NCBI GenBank assembly: GCA_036346405.1
Contig: CM070562.1
Span: 63,888,195-63,952,194, forward strand
DNA length: 64,000 nucleotides
Reading direction: 5' to 3'
Source: Phyllostachys edulis
Lineage: Eukaryota > Streptophyta > Magnoliopsida > Poales > Poaceae
Shown: positions 1-17,900 of the stretch, in pieces
Position numbering within the stretch: position 1 is the first letter of the stretch
Layout: every line of letters begins with the position of its first letter
The notes under the pieces: model-generated
What the model was told of the DNA's origin: nothing
The model's input: the letters and a program-made list of their open reading frames with translations, nothing else
Database searches by the model: none
Program-made: the position numbers and the translations under genes

Positions 1-1527
1 AAAACTAGAGAGAAAACTGACAGGTGGACCCACTCGAAAAAGAATTTCAGAAATTAAAGAAATTCCCAAAAATTAGAATAGATACTGACAAGTGGGACCC
101 ACGACGTCGGTGACGGCATACATGGCGTCGGTGTAGGCTCTCAGGTCTAGCTGTAGTCATCCGATCTGGAAACGCTCGAAGGACCACAATTGAAGAAGCA
201 GTGGGCATCCAGAGAGGATGTAGCTATCCTGAACCCGATGGAACACACTGAACAGGGATTAACAGGTGGGACCCACGGTCTATAGACCGGGTCCATGGAT
301 TTGGTCTATGGGCTCATGGGTCCACCTAGGTTTAGATCTAGGGTTTGGGTGTTGTGGCGGCTGAGTTGGTGGCGGGTTGCACATGTGGCACACACGTGGT
401 AGACACGAAGGTGGTGACAAGGCGACATGTGGGAGATGCTAACGTGGCGGTGGTTGCAATGCAAGGCTGACGTGGCACGACTAGCACTAGTGTGGTGCTG
501 ACCCGGCAACCAGGTGGCGGACAAGGCAACAATGGTGCTGACATGGACGGCGGCGGCGCTTGGGTCCCTATGGTCATCGGCGCTAGGGGTGACGACGGCG
601 GTCACGAAGGGGTGCGCCGGGTAGTGGAGATGATGACGAGTCCGACGGTGGACACGCGGTGACCGATGGCGAGGATTAAGAGGCAGAGTAGATCGGGTTC
701 ATGGCGTGACGGTCCTACGGCGGGTTTCGGGCGACACTAAGAAGACGGCAGGGTGGAGGAGGTCGATGCGGTGTCGATGGTGGTGATGCGGGGACCAGAG
801 GGTCACTGCGGAAGATGGTGATGAAAGCTGGAGGAAGGTGGCTGTGATATCTCAAGCTCCGGGTGGCTAGGGCTAGGGTTTTCGGCGGTGACGGGTGCGG
901 TTGGGTGTGGACACCGAGGGCGGCACCGTTTTACAATACGGGAACGACCGGGAGAGTCCCTAGCGTGCACGCCAATAAACCGAGGTGGTGGCAGAGTCCG
1001 AGCGGCACACGGGCACGAGGACGAAGAATAGTGACGAGGGTGAGGCCCACACGTTAGCAGTGGTGGCTAGGGCAGACTCGCGTCGCCATGGCGAGACTAC
1101 GGCTAGCAAGTAGGGTCGGGTGCGAGCGGGAGAGAGATGGAGATGGGCTGGCGGCGTGGAGTTGGGTCAATGGGCTAGGCTGAAGGGAAAGAGAAAATGT
1201 GGGCTGGGAGTTGGATTTCGGCCTGAAAACCTTCCAGCGATTTTTAATTAGTTTCCTATTCTAGAAAATAGATAAAACCCAAATGGCAATTTAAAAATAG
1301 CAAAGGAACTCGAAAAATTCTCAGAAAAATCTGGAAAATACTTCCAAGCACAAACAACTCAAATAGATTAATTTTGGAATTAATTTATGTTTATATTAAT
1401 CACATTAAAATTGTTTGGACTTTAGAAAGTCTCATTTAAGCTAATTAATTCAACAAAAATTGGTGAGATTTTCCAGAGTGCAAAATTGCACAAAAAATTT
1501 TTGAAACTCAAAAATTGGGATGTTACA
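1..1527 (-). mobile_element. Gypsy (Tekay-like) LTR, cut by window edge
   Basis: The block ends with GGGATGTTACA at 1517-1527, the reverse complement of the TGTAACATCCC start typical of this gypsy LTR group, so the LTR lies on the minus strand. Its other end is outside the window. It aligns along its length, with small indels, to about 42320-43920, including the 'gacaagtgggaccca' stretch near 89 and the conserved AT-rich last 300 bases. The GC-rich middle (about 300-1150) is typical of these LTRs; open frames in it are not genes. No internal element sequence follows, so it is a solo or truncated LTR. Confidence 0.75.
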
Positions 1528-3282
1528 GTAGGAAGGTAAGAGGATGCGTTTGCACTTGGTCTCATTGAAAATAGAGTTCCAAGGGAAAACTTGATAGAGT
1601 TTGAAATTTTCTAGAGAGAATGCAAGTTTGAGACTGAGGAAAATGTCCTAAGCCCCAGGCAGTTTGACCAGTCGTTGCTTGGTGGTCAGACCAGTGGGGC
1701 GATCTAACTGACCAGGTGGTGGTCAGATCGGTTGGCTAGCGATCAGACCAGCTAGGGGTGGCAATTTGACTGGCCAGTGACTATTCAAGCATCGCGAAGG
1801 TAATGAATTTCGTGGGTTTGGTCAAAGTCATGAGTTTTAATACATAAGTGTTGCATGATGCATGTTTTGGATAATGTGGGCTAAGTTGTGAAGAACTTGT
1901 GTCCGAAATCGATTTCTTGGTCTATTATTGTGTAGGTGGCTTGGAGTCAACGACGGTCAACAGTAAGGATGATCCAGGCTAGGCTAGCAAAGCAGAGGTC
2001 TAGAACGACCGCGGATATAGGGTGAAGTGGTTGGACTCAAGCATGGCGCAAGGTAGATAAGAACGATCGAACAGAAAATTCAGTGCGACGGGATGCATCA
2101 ACTGGCTTGGGGTCAGTGCATGTGCCATGATGGTTTCGGTGGGAGCCGGATGGAAGAGACTTACCAACATAAAGATAATCATTGATCAACCTACATGTGG
2201 AGAAGCATGGGATTGCTTCACAATGATTGGACTCTGTCTTTGAAGAAGGATCGAGAAATGGTATTTTGGTATCTTCTCCAAAATACTAGGTGGTGACCTT
2301 GGAGAAACTGCGGTGCAAGGCGACTCAATGAGAGACGATTTAGGTCAAGAGAAGATGAGGATCACGAAGAGTCTTCTTCGGGAGACCCGATTCGTCATCT
2401 AATTTGATAAGCGTGCGTGACGGTAGACCCAGTTGTGCGTGGGCTTAATGGACGACCGATAAGGTTTTCTCTCTTGATCTAGCCTCCACTATAAAAGAGA
2501 AGAGTGTAGGATTTGCACTCAGCCCTCTCAAGTCATGAAATCTTAATTTGTGATTTGGGAAAAGTGGAGATAGATGAGGCTAGGGTTTGAGGAAGATGGA
2601 TTGATTGAGTGCTCAAGTGTTGAGTTTTTGTCCTCCATGGTGGAGTGGTTGTAAACCATCAATATCTTGAATCATTCCAAGCAAGGTTTACCCCAAGATG
2701 AGTTCTATCTCGTTCTTCTCTCTCTTTGATTCCTTTGGGATTTTGTGTGTTCCGTTGGTTTTATTTGGGTCTTTCGCAGTCATCTTAACCATCTTCCATC
2801 CATGAGCAAATTTCTGGATCAAAGTTTAAATTTCCTCAGTTCTTGTGCCTACTATACATCGATTAAGAAATTCATGGAACCTTGGCTTCGATATTCCCAA
2901 TTGTCGATTGGAATAGGTTCCTGATCTTCTTGATGAGCTATGGTTGAAATCTTGGAGGGTTTGGAGCTAGGAATCAAAAGTTATGTCGTTTTGATATCGT
3001 CACGGGCTGCTATCTCTATAGCCACCAGTCAGACCGCATCACCGCCAGTCAGACCGGCTCGACCACTATCAGATCCGCCACCTCTTGGCCGTCAGATCGA
3101 CTAGGAGGTCTTTGCCTCATGGATTTTTGGTTTTAACGGAAGTCTTTTGCTGTGCTTGTGTTTCCGATCTTCATAGCTTCCATAGCTACTAAAGTGAAGA
3201 AGATGTTGAATACCGTTAGGGTTGAAAAAGAGTAGTGCTCCTATTCACCCCTCCCCTCTCTAGTCGCCTTTTTGATCCAACA
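1528..3282 (+). mobile_element. Copia-like LTR fragment
   Basis: The 3' end reads 'tattcacccc...ctagtcgcc...gatccaaca', the usual end of a group of grass copia LTRs just before the primer-binding site. The body has repeated 'ggtcagacc' motifs and a TATA box at 2490-2497. No convincing LTR start is visible, so the left edge is set at the end of the gypsy LTR. The second copy (43921-44636) lacks the equivalent of about 2104-3136. Orientation is inferred from the 3' end and the TATA box. Copia rather than another class is recognition of the end sequence, not of a protein. Confidence 0.55.
2490..2497 (+). promoter_or_regulatory. TATA box of the copia-like LTR
   Basis: TATAAAAG lies in the expected strand and place for an LTR promoter, about 790 bases before the LTR 3' end. 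Functional status is unknown. Confidence 0.4.
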
Positions 3283-5310
3283 CACGAATCTCCCCGCTCC
3301 AAGTCTGAACTACATTTTCTTTCATGAAGTAGCCCAGCACGTACCATGCGGAGTCCATCTTGGTCATGCCACATGCAGCCAATGCATGAGAGCATAGCTT
3401 ATGGAGTAGCAATGACTTGTTACACGTGCACTGACAATTGATGTTGCCCTCCTATCCAAGGCCTACCTTGTGCATGAGATGCCACTCGCCGTTCCCAACC
3501 CACTTCAATTTCTTAGCAATACCTCGAATCGAGGCTCTGTGGTGCACATAATGAAGATTGGGTGCATTCGGGCCTTCTCACTCTTCTCGGCCATGTACTC
3601 CACCATCTTAGTACAATAGGGTGTCCGTGCATTCAGCATATGCAATGTAGTAACACTATTGCTTTCCCTATAGTACTTGATTATACCATGTAAAATACCC
3701 TTGACATTGCAATGAGGGGCTTGCGCAGCAAGCCCCTAATAATCCAATTGTACACCTAGGCTAGATTGGTTTCCATTATGCCGTACCTTGCATCGTAGGT
3801 GTCATAAAGTAATGTTGACTTCTCCATTGGCTTAGCCTCGATCCAATACGAGAAACATTTGATGTTCTTTGTTGTCCTCCTTCTCAAGTCGGGTAGGTCA
3901 ATCTCGGGCAACAGCGCCAACCGTTCTGGTACATCGGTTGTGTTTTCAGCAGGTTGATTATACCTCTTCTCGGTGTGCTTGGTGGTGAACTCATCAAGCT
4001 TCTCCTAGAGTGCATCAAACTTCCTTTACTGGTTCTGCTTGCACAACCTCTTAAACAGGTTCATCAACCTCTTGCTCCTGTACTACTCGAAATAATTGGC
4101 CCCCAGGTGCTGCATGCACCAACTATTTCACAGGTCACGCCATTGAAAAGGCGCATCTAAATCTTCTTACAGCTTTTTGATGACCTTAATTAACTCAGGA
4201 AAGGCCGTTGCATTACCATGTACCCCTCCATTTTTTAGAAATCTTATCCTTCACAGCGATGTGTGTGCTGGTATTTCTGTTCCTTAGCACCTCAAGTAGT
4301 CGAGGGAGATTGTTGTAGTCTGACTCAAACGTGCTGAACCGTCTCTCCATTGCCTTCTGCTTTGCCCTCCATGCCTTCGCGTAGCTGATCTTTTACTAGT
4401 ACCTCTGCTCATTGGACAATATGATGTGTTGCACTTCGATGTCCTTCTTCTCCACAATCCCCCTGTACATAATATTTGCAATGAAAGAAGAAGTGAGATT
4501 ATGGTGCTTTGGTAGTACATTGCTCAGAACACATGAGTGGTCCTCCACCTTCGACACGATCCAGTGCATTTCATACTTCAGTTTGTAGGCATAAACACGA
4601 TAAGGACACCCATCATTCTCACACTTCACAGTGTACTGCTCTTTGTTTGATTTTACAACCTTAAACTGCCTCTGCATTGACATCATCCACAATTTGATAG
4701 CATCCTATAGAACTGACTTATTTGCAAACATGACATTAACACGCACCACATTCTGTCCATACTCCCACCGAGAATCATGGCCATCACTCACAACCATACC
4801 CCATGGGTCGTGTCTATTCCAAGCATCAGGCACCAGCGCATCGGGGACATTATCACCATTCGAACAGTCGTCTTCCTCTTCGTCATCTGTCAATGCTTGT
4901 TCTTCGACCCTAGCCTTCCGGTCTTCCCGCTCCAAGTCATCCACTATGAATTCAATGCTCTCCCCTTCGTTCATCTGTCCACTAGGATCGGCATGCCTGT
5001 TTGCCCCCACAACTACATATGCACCACAATCCTCTGTCCCACCATCCTTAACTTCCACCTGCACACCCGCACTACTCTCCCCCCATTTCACGGGCAGTGC
5101 CAAGTGTGCTCTGACATGCCTGCACGCTTCCAACCAGGTCTGTCATGACTTCGTTCGCTCCATGGGCCTCAACTCCCAACAGACCACTTCTGGCAAATGG
5201 TTCCACAAGTATTTAACGGTGACACCATACAATGCTAGGTCCAGCGAGAAGCTGTATGTCAGCCAATGCAACACCTCCCAGATCTTAAGATTATCCGAGT
5301 TCGGGTGATA
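3283..5310 (-). pseudogene. Mutator-like (MuDR) transposase, decayed, copy 1
   Basis: Read on the minus strand, the order is that of MULE transposases. An acidic N-terminal region (about 5133-4705) precedes a MuDR DNA-binding domain (4692-4396: FKVVKSNKEQYTVKCENDGC, then W and H-x-C ligands). Central catalytic-region remnants follow (about 3950-3560, including a WIEAKPMEKSTLLYDTYDARYG-like stretch), then a SWIM zinc finger (about 3500-3400) with the C-x-C and C-x-H ligands kept. Stops break the frame: one lies between the acidic region and the DNA-binding domain near 4700, and a TAG sits just before the SWIM finger where copy 2 has CAG. The C-terminus after the SWIM finger is missing because the copia-like LTR abuts it. 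It would have cut and pasted the MULE; it is now inactive. Confidence 0.85.
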
Positions 5311-6403
5311 CAGTTTGGTTTGCGAAAAACTAGCAAAAAACTAATGAAATCAGCCCCACATGGCCCTCACGAACTTCTCCCTACCCATAGAGACTCAAGA
5401 TATTTAGAATGGATACTAGTCAAGAATGCTACGTCGAGTCTAACAAAAACAAAATCATGTCGTGCATATCAAAATACTCTCTATTTCAATTGAATTTAAA
5501 AATATGACTGAAAATGTTCAATGAAATAAAAATATATAAATAATCTAAAACCGGTATCCCTAGGTCTTGTGGATCTAAACCTAAGCAATCTAGGTCTTCC
5601 AATAATCTATCTACCAATGGAGGTACCATAATGTTTTTATGCTATAGTAAATACGTAAATATCCTACAGTGTAACATTATACATGACATTAAACCTAAAA
5701 TTACCAATCTACAACTACGAACTCAACGCAAAAGGACGAGTACACGCAGGTGCGCCGAGCCGAGGCTAGAGTCTCCTCTCCTCCCCTCCCCTCCCCTCTC
5801 CCTTCTTGTCCTCTCCTCTCCTTTCCTCTCCTCTCCTCTCCTCCCCTCCCCTCTTCTCTACCGCCGACGCTCTCCTCCTTTCCCATCTTTCGTCACATGA
5901 GTGGATTCATATTAGCCCCTCGCCATGCATAGGCCGGCGATCGTCGAGCACACGCCATCGTGTGACATAGGTGCGACTGGGTGATGTGGCTTAACGTCGT
6001 CCGCTCGTCGAGCGACTGAGTGTTGATAGTCTCGATCGCCGACGATGTCTGCGATTGTGGGCTAACTCAAATCAACGCCCACTACGCGATTGGGTCTAAT
6101 CGCTGGTGGGCCAGCGACCGAGGGTTACTTCAAAAAAAATCCGGTTTATTTGTGTAAAATGACTAAAAAAATATTTATTTAAAAAAACCTAGATTGTCTA
6201 TATAAAAATTATATAATTAGATTTGTTGTTTAAAATACTTTTATAATATTATAATTTTTTAGTATATTTAAATGTAAAGTTATAAAAAGTAAAGAGCAAA
6301 GTCGTTTTCGGACGGTAAAAAGCCAAAAACGTCGAGTTAAAAAGAGATAATAAGCAAATTCTTTCTGCCTCGGTCGACGTCGCCTGGTCAAGTTCTTGCA
6401 ATC
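5311..6403 (-). mobile_element. Non-coding 5' part of MULE, copy 1
   Basis: This upstream part of the MULE aligns with 46669-47884. It holds a long C/T tract (5766-5862), a 'ctacgcgattgggtctaatcgc' type stretch near 6082 that recurs near 40347 and 47556, and an AT-rich end (6121-6360). Homology to the second copy runs to about 6403, where copy 2 meets the LINE, so the true outer end of the MULE is not fixed. No terminal inverted repeat was confirmed. Short open frames here are composition artefacts. Confidence 0.6.
5766..5862 (+). repeat. CCTCTC/CCCTC polypyrimidine tract
   Basis: Nearly pure C/T run of repeated cctctcc/cccct units. A shorter version is at 47253-47330 in the second MULE copy, so it predates the duplication and has since changed length. 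Confidence 0.85.
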
Positions 6404-6453
6404 AACTGGCACAAGGTGGTGACATCTGACAAGAGTGGCCACGTACTCAACAC

Positions 6454-6462
6454 TATATATAT
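6454..6462 (+). promoter_or_regulatory. TATA box of the UGT gene
   Basis: TATATATAT lies 82-90 bases upstream of the ATG at 6544, the usual place for a plant TATA box with a short leader. It lies about 50 bases downstream of the point to which MULE homology can be followed, so most of the upstream control region is transposon-derived. Confidence 0.7.
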
Positions 6463-6543
6463 GCATAGTGAAACAGCAAACAGCCAGGCTGCATCTCCAA
6501 CACAAAAGCACAGCTCGATCTGAGATCTATTCCGGGCGACGAG

Positions 6544-11183
<4,640 letters not shown>

Positions 11184-11466
11184 ATAATATATTGGTTTGG
11201 TACTATTGTTTCACTCCTACCTGCCAGGCTGCTAGTAGAATAAGGGCCGTCGATTCGTCGTGCGGGTTGTACGTGTATTTTTTTTTGTCTATCTACACAT
11301 AATTCAACTGTTTTCTTCCTAAAAGACTGTCACATTCTGAAAGTTCATTTATAACTCCATTATATATAAATTACAGTAGATTATTTATGTAATTTTGGTG
11401 TTTGGTCACTGTAATTATTCTTGAAAGTCTTAATAACTTATAGTTCCATTACATGATTCAAAATCT

Positions 11467-11650
11467 CATATGTACTTTAAGAGGTTGAGCAAAAACAAAG
11501 ACAAAAAAAATTATATACCAACAAAATATGGCAATGTGGTAAACCTGTTATGTTCTTCACATGTACTTTGAGAAGTTGAGCAAAAACAAATACAAAAAAT
11601 AAAATTATATACTAACAAAATACGGTAATATGGTGAACCCGTTATGTTCC
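11467..11650. repeat. Tandem duplication, two 91-bp units
   Basis: Units begin 'catatgtactttaagaggtt' (11467) and 'cacatgtactttgagaagtt' (11558) and stay alignable through 'gttatgttc'. They differ at many sites, so the duplication is not recent. Confidence 0.85.
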
Positions 11651-13584
11651 GAATAAAAAATCATAGTAATTTCGAACCCAATTCATCGGATAGGAAAAAG
11701 TGCAAGTCTCAAAGCATATTGAACGACTGAAAATTCAACTATTATGATTTTTTTTCTTACAGCACATCAATAACACGAATCTTATAGCACATTTGACGAA
11801 TAGAAAAGTGACAGTTTTAACTTTAAAAAACTGTCGGAAGTTATATAGCATTACCCTTTTTTTTTGTTGAAAAATTGTACGTTTAGCTTTTTTTCACGTC
11901 TAGTTTTGGTAATAAAGGGAGCTGGATTTTTCTATATATAATTCATCACTTTTGATGTGAAGCCGTCAGTTTTCTTTGATCTAATGGATGTGAGCATGTG
12001 ACTCAACGGGTAATAGGTCACATGTTATCTAGAGTGAAGGTTGATTATATTTAATATTAATCAGGAATAATCAAAGTGTAAAAAAGTGCTCAGGTGGGAA
12101 GGAAGTGTGCTAAAAAATCATTCACGCGTGGGGTGCATCTGGCAGCAGGCATGTGCTTCAAAACAAGCGTGGCACAAACTCTACTTAATTTGCATGTTTT
12201 CATTTTAGTTTTCTGTTTGAAACTTCACTTTCATTTAGACTGCAAACAATGTTGTAATTTTATCTAATATTAAAGTTCAGATTCAAATAACACGAATTTG
12301 AAACTAAAACTGCAAAAATTACATGCAAAATTTGGACGGTCACATGTATATATCCTTTTCATCACCTAATGAAAGGTAAGAATCTGAGAAGATTTGTTGC
12401 TGGCCCTGGGATTAATTAACACATGATGCTTTAGTAGGGAGTCGATGTTTAACATACCATCTTATTTGGAAACTTGCAATTAACATACCATCTTATTTTG
12501 AAACTTACAATTAACCATCTTTGTTGATTAACTAATAACTTGCTCGATCTAACAATGGACCAGCATTACCTGGATTGTCTACAGACAATGACAATCACTC
12601 AATGACCATAAGCGCTACAATGCTCCACAGTTGCTCCGTAGAACATCGGACATTCGGACCAAAAAAACGAGAGGGACGAGATATAATTGGTGCTGTAGCA
12701 ACACTCTAGACTACTGTCCAAACTGTAGCGAGTGTTGTACCAAGATGTTGTATGTGGTGGATCTGCACAGTTGGTTTTGGATCAAAGGACAAGAAAGATT
12801 TCCTACTGCATGTGTACTTTAGATCGCTGCTTTTAACTTAATATTTTTTTAAGTACACACCACACTCACACCCGTGTCCCGATCACACGCTTCCAACTTG
12901 GAATTTCGGACACTACTGGCCTCCTAGAGCACTATAATTCCTAAACTAGCCGCCCTACCTCTAAAATTTCATTTTTGGCACTCTCCTCGTGCGTGCTGCG
13001 GCTGTGCACCATAGCTCCTCACCTGCTACGCCCCCCACCGCAGCACCTAGCTGCTACCAACGGGCACAGCAGCAGCAAAGGTGCTACGCCTGGGCACGAC
13101 AGCAGCAAGGTGCCGTGGCCCCCACGACAGCACTTGTGCTTGCCCGCCACGCGCTGCTCTGGTCCCCGTGCGCGCCCCTAGCTGGCCCCTGCGCAGTCAC
13201 GGGTGGATGCCTAGTGCTCCCCCACGCAGATTCCCTCACGCATCAATAAAACGAGCCGAATACGAACGCGAACGCCAGGGCTGTTTTCACGTTGAAGCAG
13301 TGAGGAAGAGAACCAAAGAGGAAGAGAAGGGAGAAGCCAAGTAGAGAGCAGTTGAAGCTCGCGCAGTTGCGGAAATTGTGCATCATCTTGTGAGTACCTA
13401 GAAAAGGTAATTGTCATTCACATGCGGCTATAGTTTTAGCAATGTGATTAGCATACAATTAGTTGAATGGTAGCTTCTTATTGTATCCACTGAGTAGTTA
13501 GGGTTGTACAGTCACTGTATTAACTTGGCGTTCGGACATAAAATTAGAAGACTTAGTGTGATTAGCACGTAATTAGAAGACTTA

Positions 13585-14560
13585 GTGTCAGGAACTTGAA
13601 CCTAAGATTTCAAAATATTCCGAGGTGGTTTAACGTGTAATTCAAATGCGCATGAGACGCAACATAAATAGAATTGAAAACTCAGTGTGGGCAATTACAT
13701 GCATGACATATATGATGTGCTTGGACGTAAAATTACACAATGATTTGCATAGTGTCAGGAACTTGACCATAAAATATCAAAATATTTTGAGGTCATTTAA
13801 CGTAATAGAAATAGAGTCGCTAATCTGATTCGGGTCCCACCGAAGGCTTGAGACTGCGATGTGTGGTCCATAGACCCTTGACCGGGCATGTTGACATTTG
13901 GTCCATGCACTATGCCTTGGACTGAGTGAATGACAAATGGGCCCCACCTGTTAGTAGGCTTTTAATTCGGAAATTAAATAAGAATACTATGCAGTAAATC
14001 CCGCATGTCAGTGGTAGAGGCCAAGTTTAACTCGGGTATAAAAAGTTTTAAATGCATTAGGAATTTCTGAAGTGATTTATTTTTGCACTGTAAATTCAAA
14101 CAACTTAAAAAAATTCATAACTATTTGAAATTAACTACAAATTTAGTGAAGCCAATTTTGTTGGGTTCCATTTTTATTATACTTTAACTTAGAATATGTT
14201 TGAAACTTGTTACTGCCGCAAAAAATTTCCAAATTGGAATTAAATTCGATTAAAAATTATTTTTACAATAGAAATTGAATTAAGTTCAACATTTCATAGA
14301 AAATTCATATGAACTCCAATTGAGATGAATCAATTTTTGTTGGTCATGAAATTTTATTCTCTAGGTAACCATGAAATTTTTAAATAGAATTATAATTGAA
14401 CCTGCAACCATGTAATTTTTCTGTTCACTAGTACATTAAATTATGAAGAAATTATAAAAGTGTTAGGAACTTGAACCTAAAATTTCAAAAATATCTCGAG
14501 GTGGTTTAGCATGTAATTAAAATGTGCATGAGATGCAATAGAAATATAATTGAAAACATG
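13585..14560. repeat. Three dispersed copies of a ~60-110 bp repeat
   Basis: 'gtgtcaggaacttga' at 13585, again at 13752, and a diverged form at 14459 are each followed by a 'atttcaaaatat...gaggt' stretch. The first and third also share 'gcgcatgagacgcaa' type sequence downstream. The origin is unknown. Confidence 0.7.
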
Positions 14561-14954
14561 GAGTAAAAAATGCTGGTGTAAAGTGGGCATGACCAAATTT
14601 GTAGAAGAATTCATTTGGAAAACCCACAAATAAGTGGATGGTACGTGCATTGCATATAAGTGGTTTCATATGCACCGGTGTTAGGTACTTCATTGCGGAG
14701 ATTCAAGATCTGTTTGTGTTCCACGGGAACGTTCTCGTACGTGACGGACCGTACAGGGTGGACCTGTCAAATTGTGACCGGACTGTGATCCGGGCGCTAG
14801 GTCTGAAGGACATGAGCCTCTCGGAGCTAAGGCGGTGCGTGCATTCCACGTTCGATCGCGCCACTACAAGGAAGAAGCTACACATCGAGGCGTTGTATGC
14901 CTCGGTGGTGGGTGGTGCAAGTGAGATCATTTGACAACTTATGAAGGCGACAAG

Positions 14955-17900
14955 TGTGAGAACCAGCATAATTAAACTAAGCTGATCAACAGTAATCGGT
15001 AATTAGCTTAAGTAAAAATTTCATTAAAACAATATCAATCATATCTCAGTTAATATTAAATCGCGAAATTATCGTAATGGGCAATCTAAATTATGGAAAT
15101 ATCTTTTCACATCACCAAAATTTATACAACAGTTCAATTACAAAAAGAAATTAAAATATTACAATTCAACTCTGAATTACAGGATTAATGCTTCAACTCA
15201 TTTACAACCTCAATTACAAGCATAAATCAGTTACAAATCAATAATCTTGCATTCATTGCATTGAAGCCTTCCTTGCCAAAATGCCACCTCATCCAATCAT
15301 TCTCCACCTTTCCTTATCGTGCAACCAAAAGTATAGAAACCATTTAGCAAAAATCGAAAGCAGGAGTATTAGTTAGATTGAAGAGAGTTGCCGTCAGTCT
15401 ACTCGAAGTCCATTAGGATTACCGTATTAATGTAGGTCAACCGGTCCCGCAATTACCACAGTACCCTGACCAACCAAAGTTAGTCGGCCCTTGATAATTA
15501 TGGTATCCGGGTAAACCTAGATGAATAGGCACCCGTTACTTCCGAGAGTTTCATCATTCGGCATCATTATAGCCCAACACCCATCTTTACCAATTAGCCT
15601 CAACCGTATTAGAATGATACAGTGCATCACCCTTTAATCCCACCCTCAGCTCCAAGCATCACAGGGTAGTTTCAATCCAACACCCACATTTTACCCATTT
15701 ATCTCCACCACAAGAGAATCCATAGCTCAATAGCCATTTTACCCTTGGGCAAATAGTTCTTAGCCCTCCAATTCACAGTGCAAGCAAGAGAGATAGGAGC
15801 ATGGTAATTAGGGCAAGGTAAATAGGAATAGGGTTGCCGTAAAAACAAAATTACCACAAGTGAGGATGAGATCAACCAGCTAAGGATAAGATCACCCACA
15901 CAGCCCCAACCCCATCCACATTCTCATCACCTTGGCCACAAGAGAAAGGGGTGTAACCAGGAGCCTCACCCACAGCCACCACCACCTCAACCACTGCAGC
16001 AAAGGGGAAGGGAAGGAAGGAGCACCGACGAAGCCTGCACTGCAACCTTCTCCCCATCCCAAGTTCTAGCAAGAGGTAACCCAGCCACCCTCTGATTGTT
16101 CTACTCATCCAAAGCATTCATTCAAACCATGGGGTTTCATGGCAGCTTAATCATCAATCACAATCATTCATCACAGAGCAATGGAGGGAGCAAGGATCAG
16201 AGAGCACAGGGGGGCAGTGATACCTTAGTGAGCCTCAGCCGAAACCATCCCCATCACCTCCACTTTTGCATCATCAGGTAGTAGCCGAACCACCTCCAGC
16301 ATCATGCATATGCATCAATCAAGCACCAGCAAGCAAAGTGAATAAATCAACCCAATCAAATAAAATCTGAATTAACAAGAGGGGGTTAGGGGAGGAAGGA
16401 ACGGTAAGCTAGGGCGAGTGAAGAGTAGCAGTAATGTCAGAGGCCAAGCCACATAGAGGGAGCTCAGGGCGGCGCTGGCCTTCGGCCGCGCCGAGAGGGG
16501 GTCGGGCCAGGGGGTAGCCCAGAGGAGCCGAGCAACAGCAGGGGGAGCCGGAGGAGGAGCCGAGCGGCTTAGGCGGCGGCGGACCAGGCCGTAGCGGCAG
16601 CGGCGCCTTAGGGAGGTGGCGCCAGAGGGAGAGGAGTGGAGGCACAGCTGGTGAAGCCGAGGGCGGCGACTGGGGAAGCCAGACGACGGCAATGAGGCAG
16701 AGCAAAGGCGGAGCTGGGCAGGCCTGGAGCGGGCAAGTGTGTAGGGAGTGTGATGGCGCCGTCTTGCCAAGAAAGGCGGCCGGGTTGGAGGTGTCGAGGA
16801 GGCGCCGTGAGGAGGCGTGGGCTGTGGCGGCGGCTAGGGCACCATGAGGCCCAGGCGAACCGGATGAGGCGCCAGGGGAAACGGAGCAGGGCGAGCCGGG
16901 GAGGAGGAGCCGTGTGTGGCAGCGGCGGCACCAAGAAGAAATGGGGAGGAGGAGGAGTTTGGTTTGGGCAAGAATGGGCATAGGAGTCGGCCGATTAGGG
17001 GTAGGGTTAAAAGGGAAAGAAAGAAATAGAAAAAGGGAAAGGGAGATAAAGGAAAGAAAGAAAAATTTAGAAGAGGGGCAATTTTGTAAAATTGTGGTAA
17101 ATTTCAAATTGGGTAGAAGATTTGAATTAGTAGTATAAGTGCGAATTTCATTTGAGTCACTAGTAAGTTAGGTTATTTAATCCGCGTTAGAATATTTAGC
17201 AGTAAATCGACCGGTAGGAAATAAAGGCGAAAAATGTATATAAATTAAATTGGAACTTTAGATTTGAGTTAGTCGTCGATAGAACTACGAAATTAAGTAA
17301 GCAAGTAATTTGAACATTAGAGATAATTTATTCATATAGATTCATTTATTTAGCACCGGCATAAAATCATGTTAATCGTTTAATTGCCCGAATAAAATTT
17401 GGTGGACGTAGTATTGCGCGAATAAAATTAGTGAGATTGGCTAATTTTCAGTTAAGTGTAGTTTTATCGTTGCTCATTAGATCGTGTAGGTCAACCACCC
17501 TAACCCTAGAACCGATAAATTGTAGAACAACCGTGCTGGGAGAGTGTTAACTTAACGGGGGTTCGAAAAGTGTTATTAAAATAAAATCCGCTAACAAAAA
17601 GAATCATCCGAATAGCATGCACATAGTCTCGCATATTGTTGCTAAGTATTTAATTATGTATTTATTATTTCGCACCATCGTATAAATTGCAGCGGGTGAA
17701 TCAACAAGAGTAGATAATATTGATTTCGTCGACGACGGTCTTTTCTACAGTTCCGCAGGCAAGCTACTCCCTTGATCATAAACATAGCTATTTTAAATAT
17801 AAAAGGTATATTGCTCTATCATTATGTATTGCATCAAAACTATTTTCTCAAAACTAAATTGGATTTGAATGAAATTGGGAAGATAAGAAGTGAAATGAAG

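Larger units (their letters stand above)
11184..14637. other. Intergenic, AT-rich, no recognised gene
   Basis: The first part holds the UGT 3' flank. No protein similarity is recognised. 12970-13350 is a GC-rich patch with short overlapping frames in all phases and no family match. 13820-14000 has 'tgggccccacctgtt', like the gypsy LTRs elsewhere in the window, so some of this is probably eroded LTR sequence. Internal repeats are listed separately. Confidence 0.5.

Noticed and set aside
4631..5308. 225-codon plus-strand frame, repeated at 45985-46662
   Set aside because: Opposite strand of the MULE transposase; the minus strand carries recognisable DNA-binding and SWIM domains while this one has none.
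12975..13344. Possible small gene in a GC-rich patch
   Set aside because: Overlapping frames in all three phases, no homology recognised, no promoter or splice context that favours one.
16372..17138. Long open frames on both strands (up to 232 codons)
   Set aside because: GC-rich core of the solo LTR at 14955-19043; low-complexity products in several frames and no family match.
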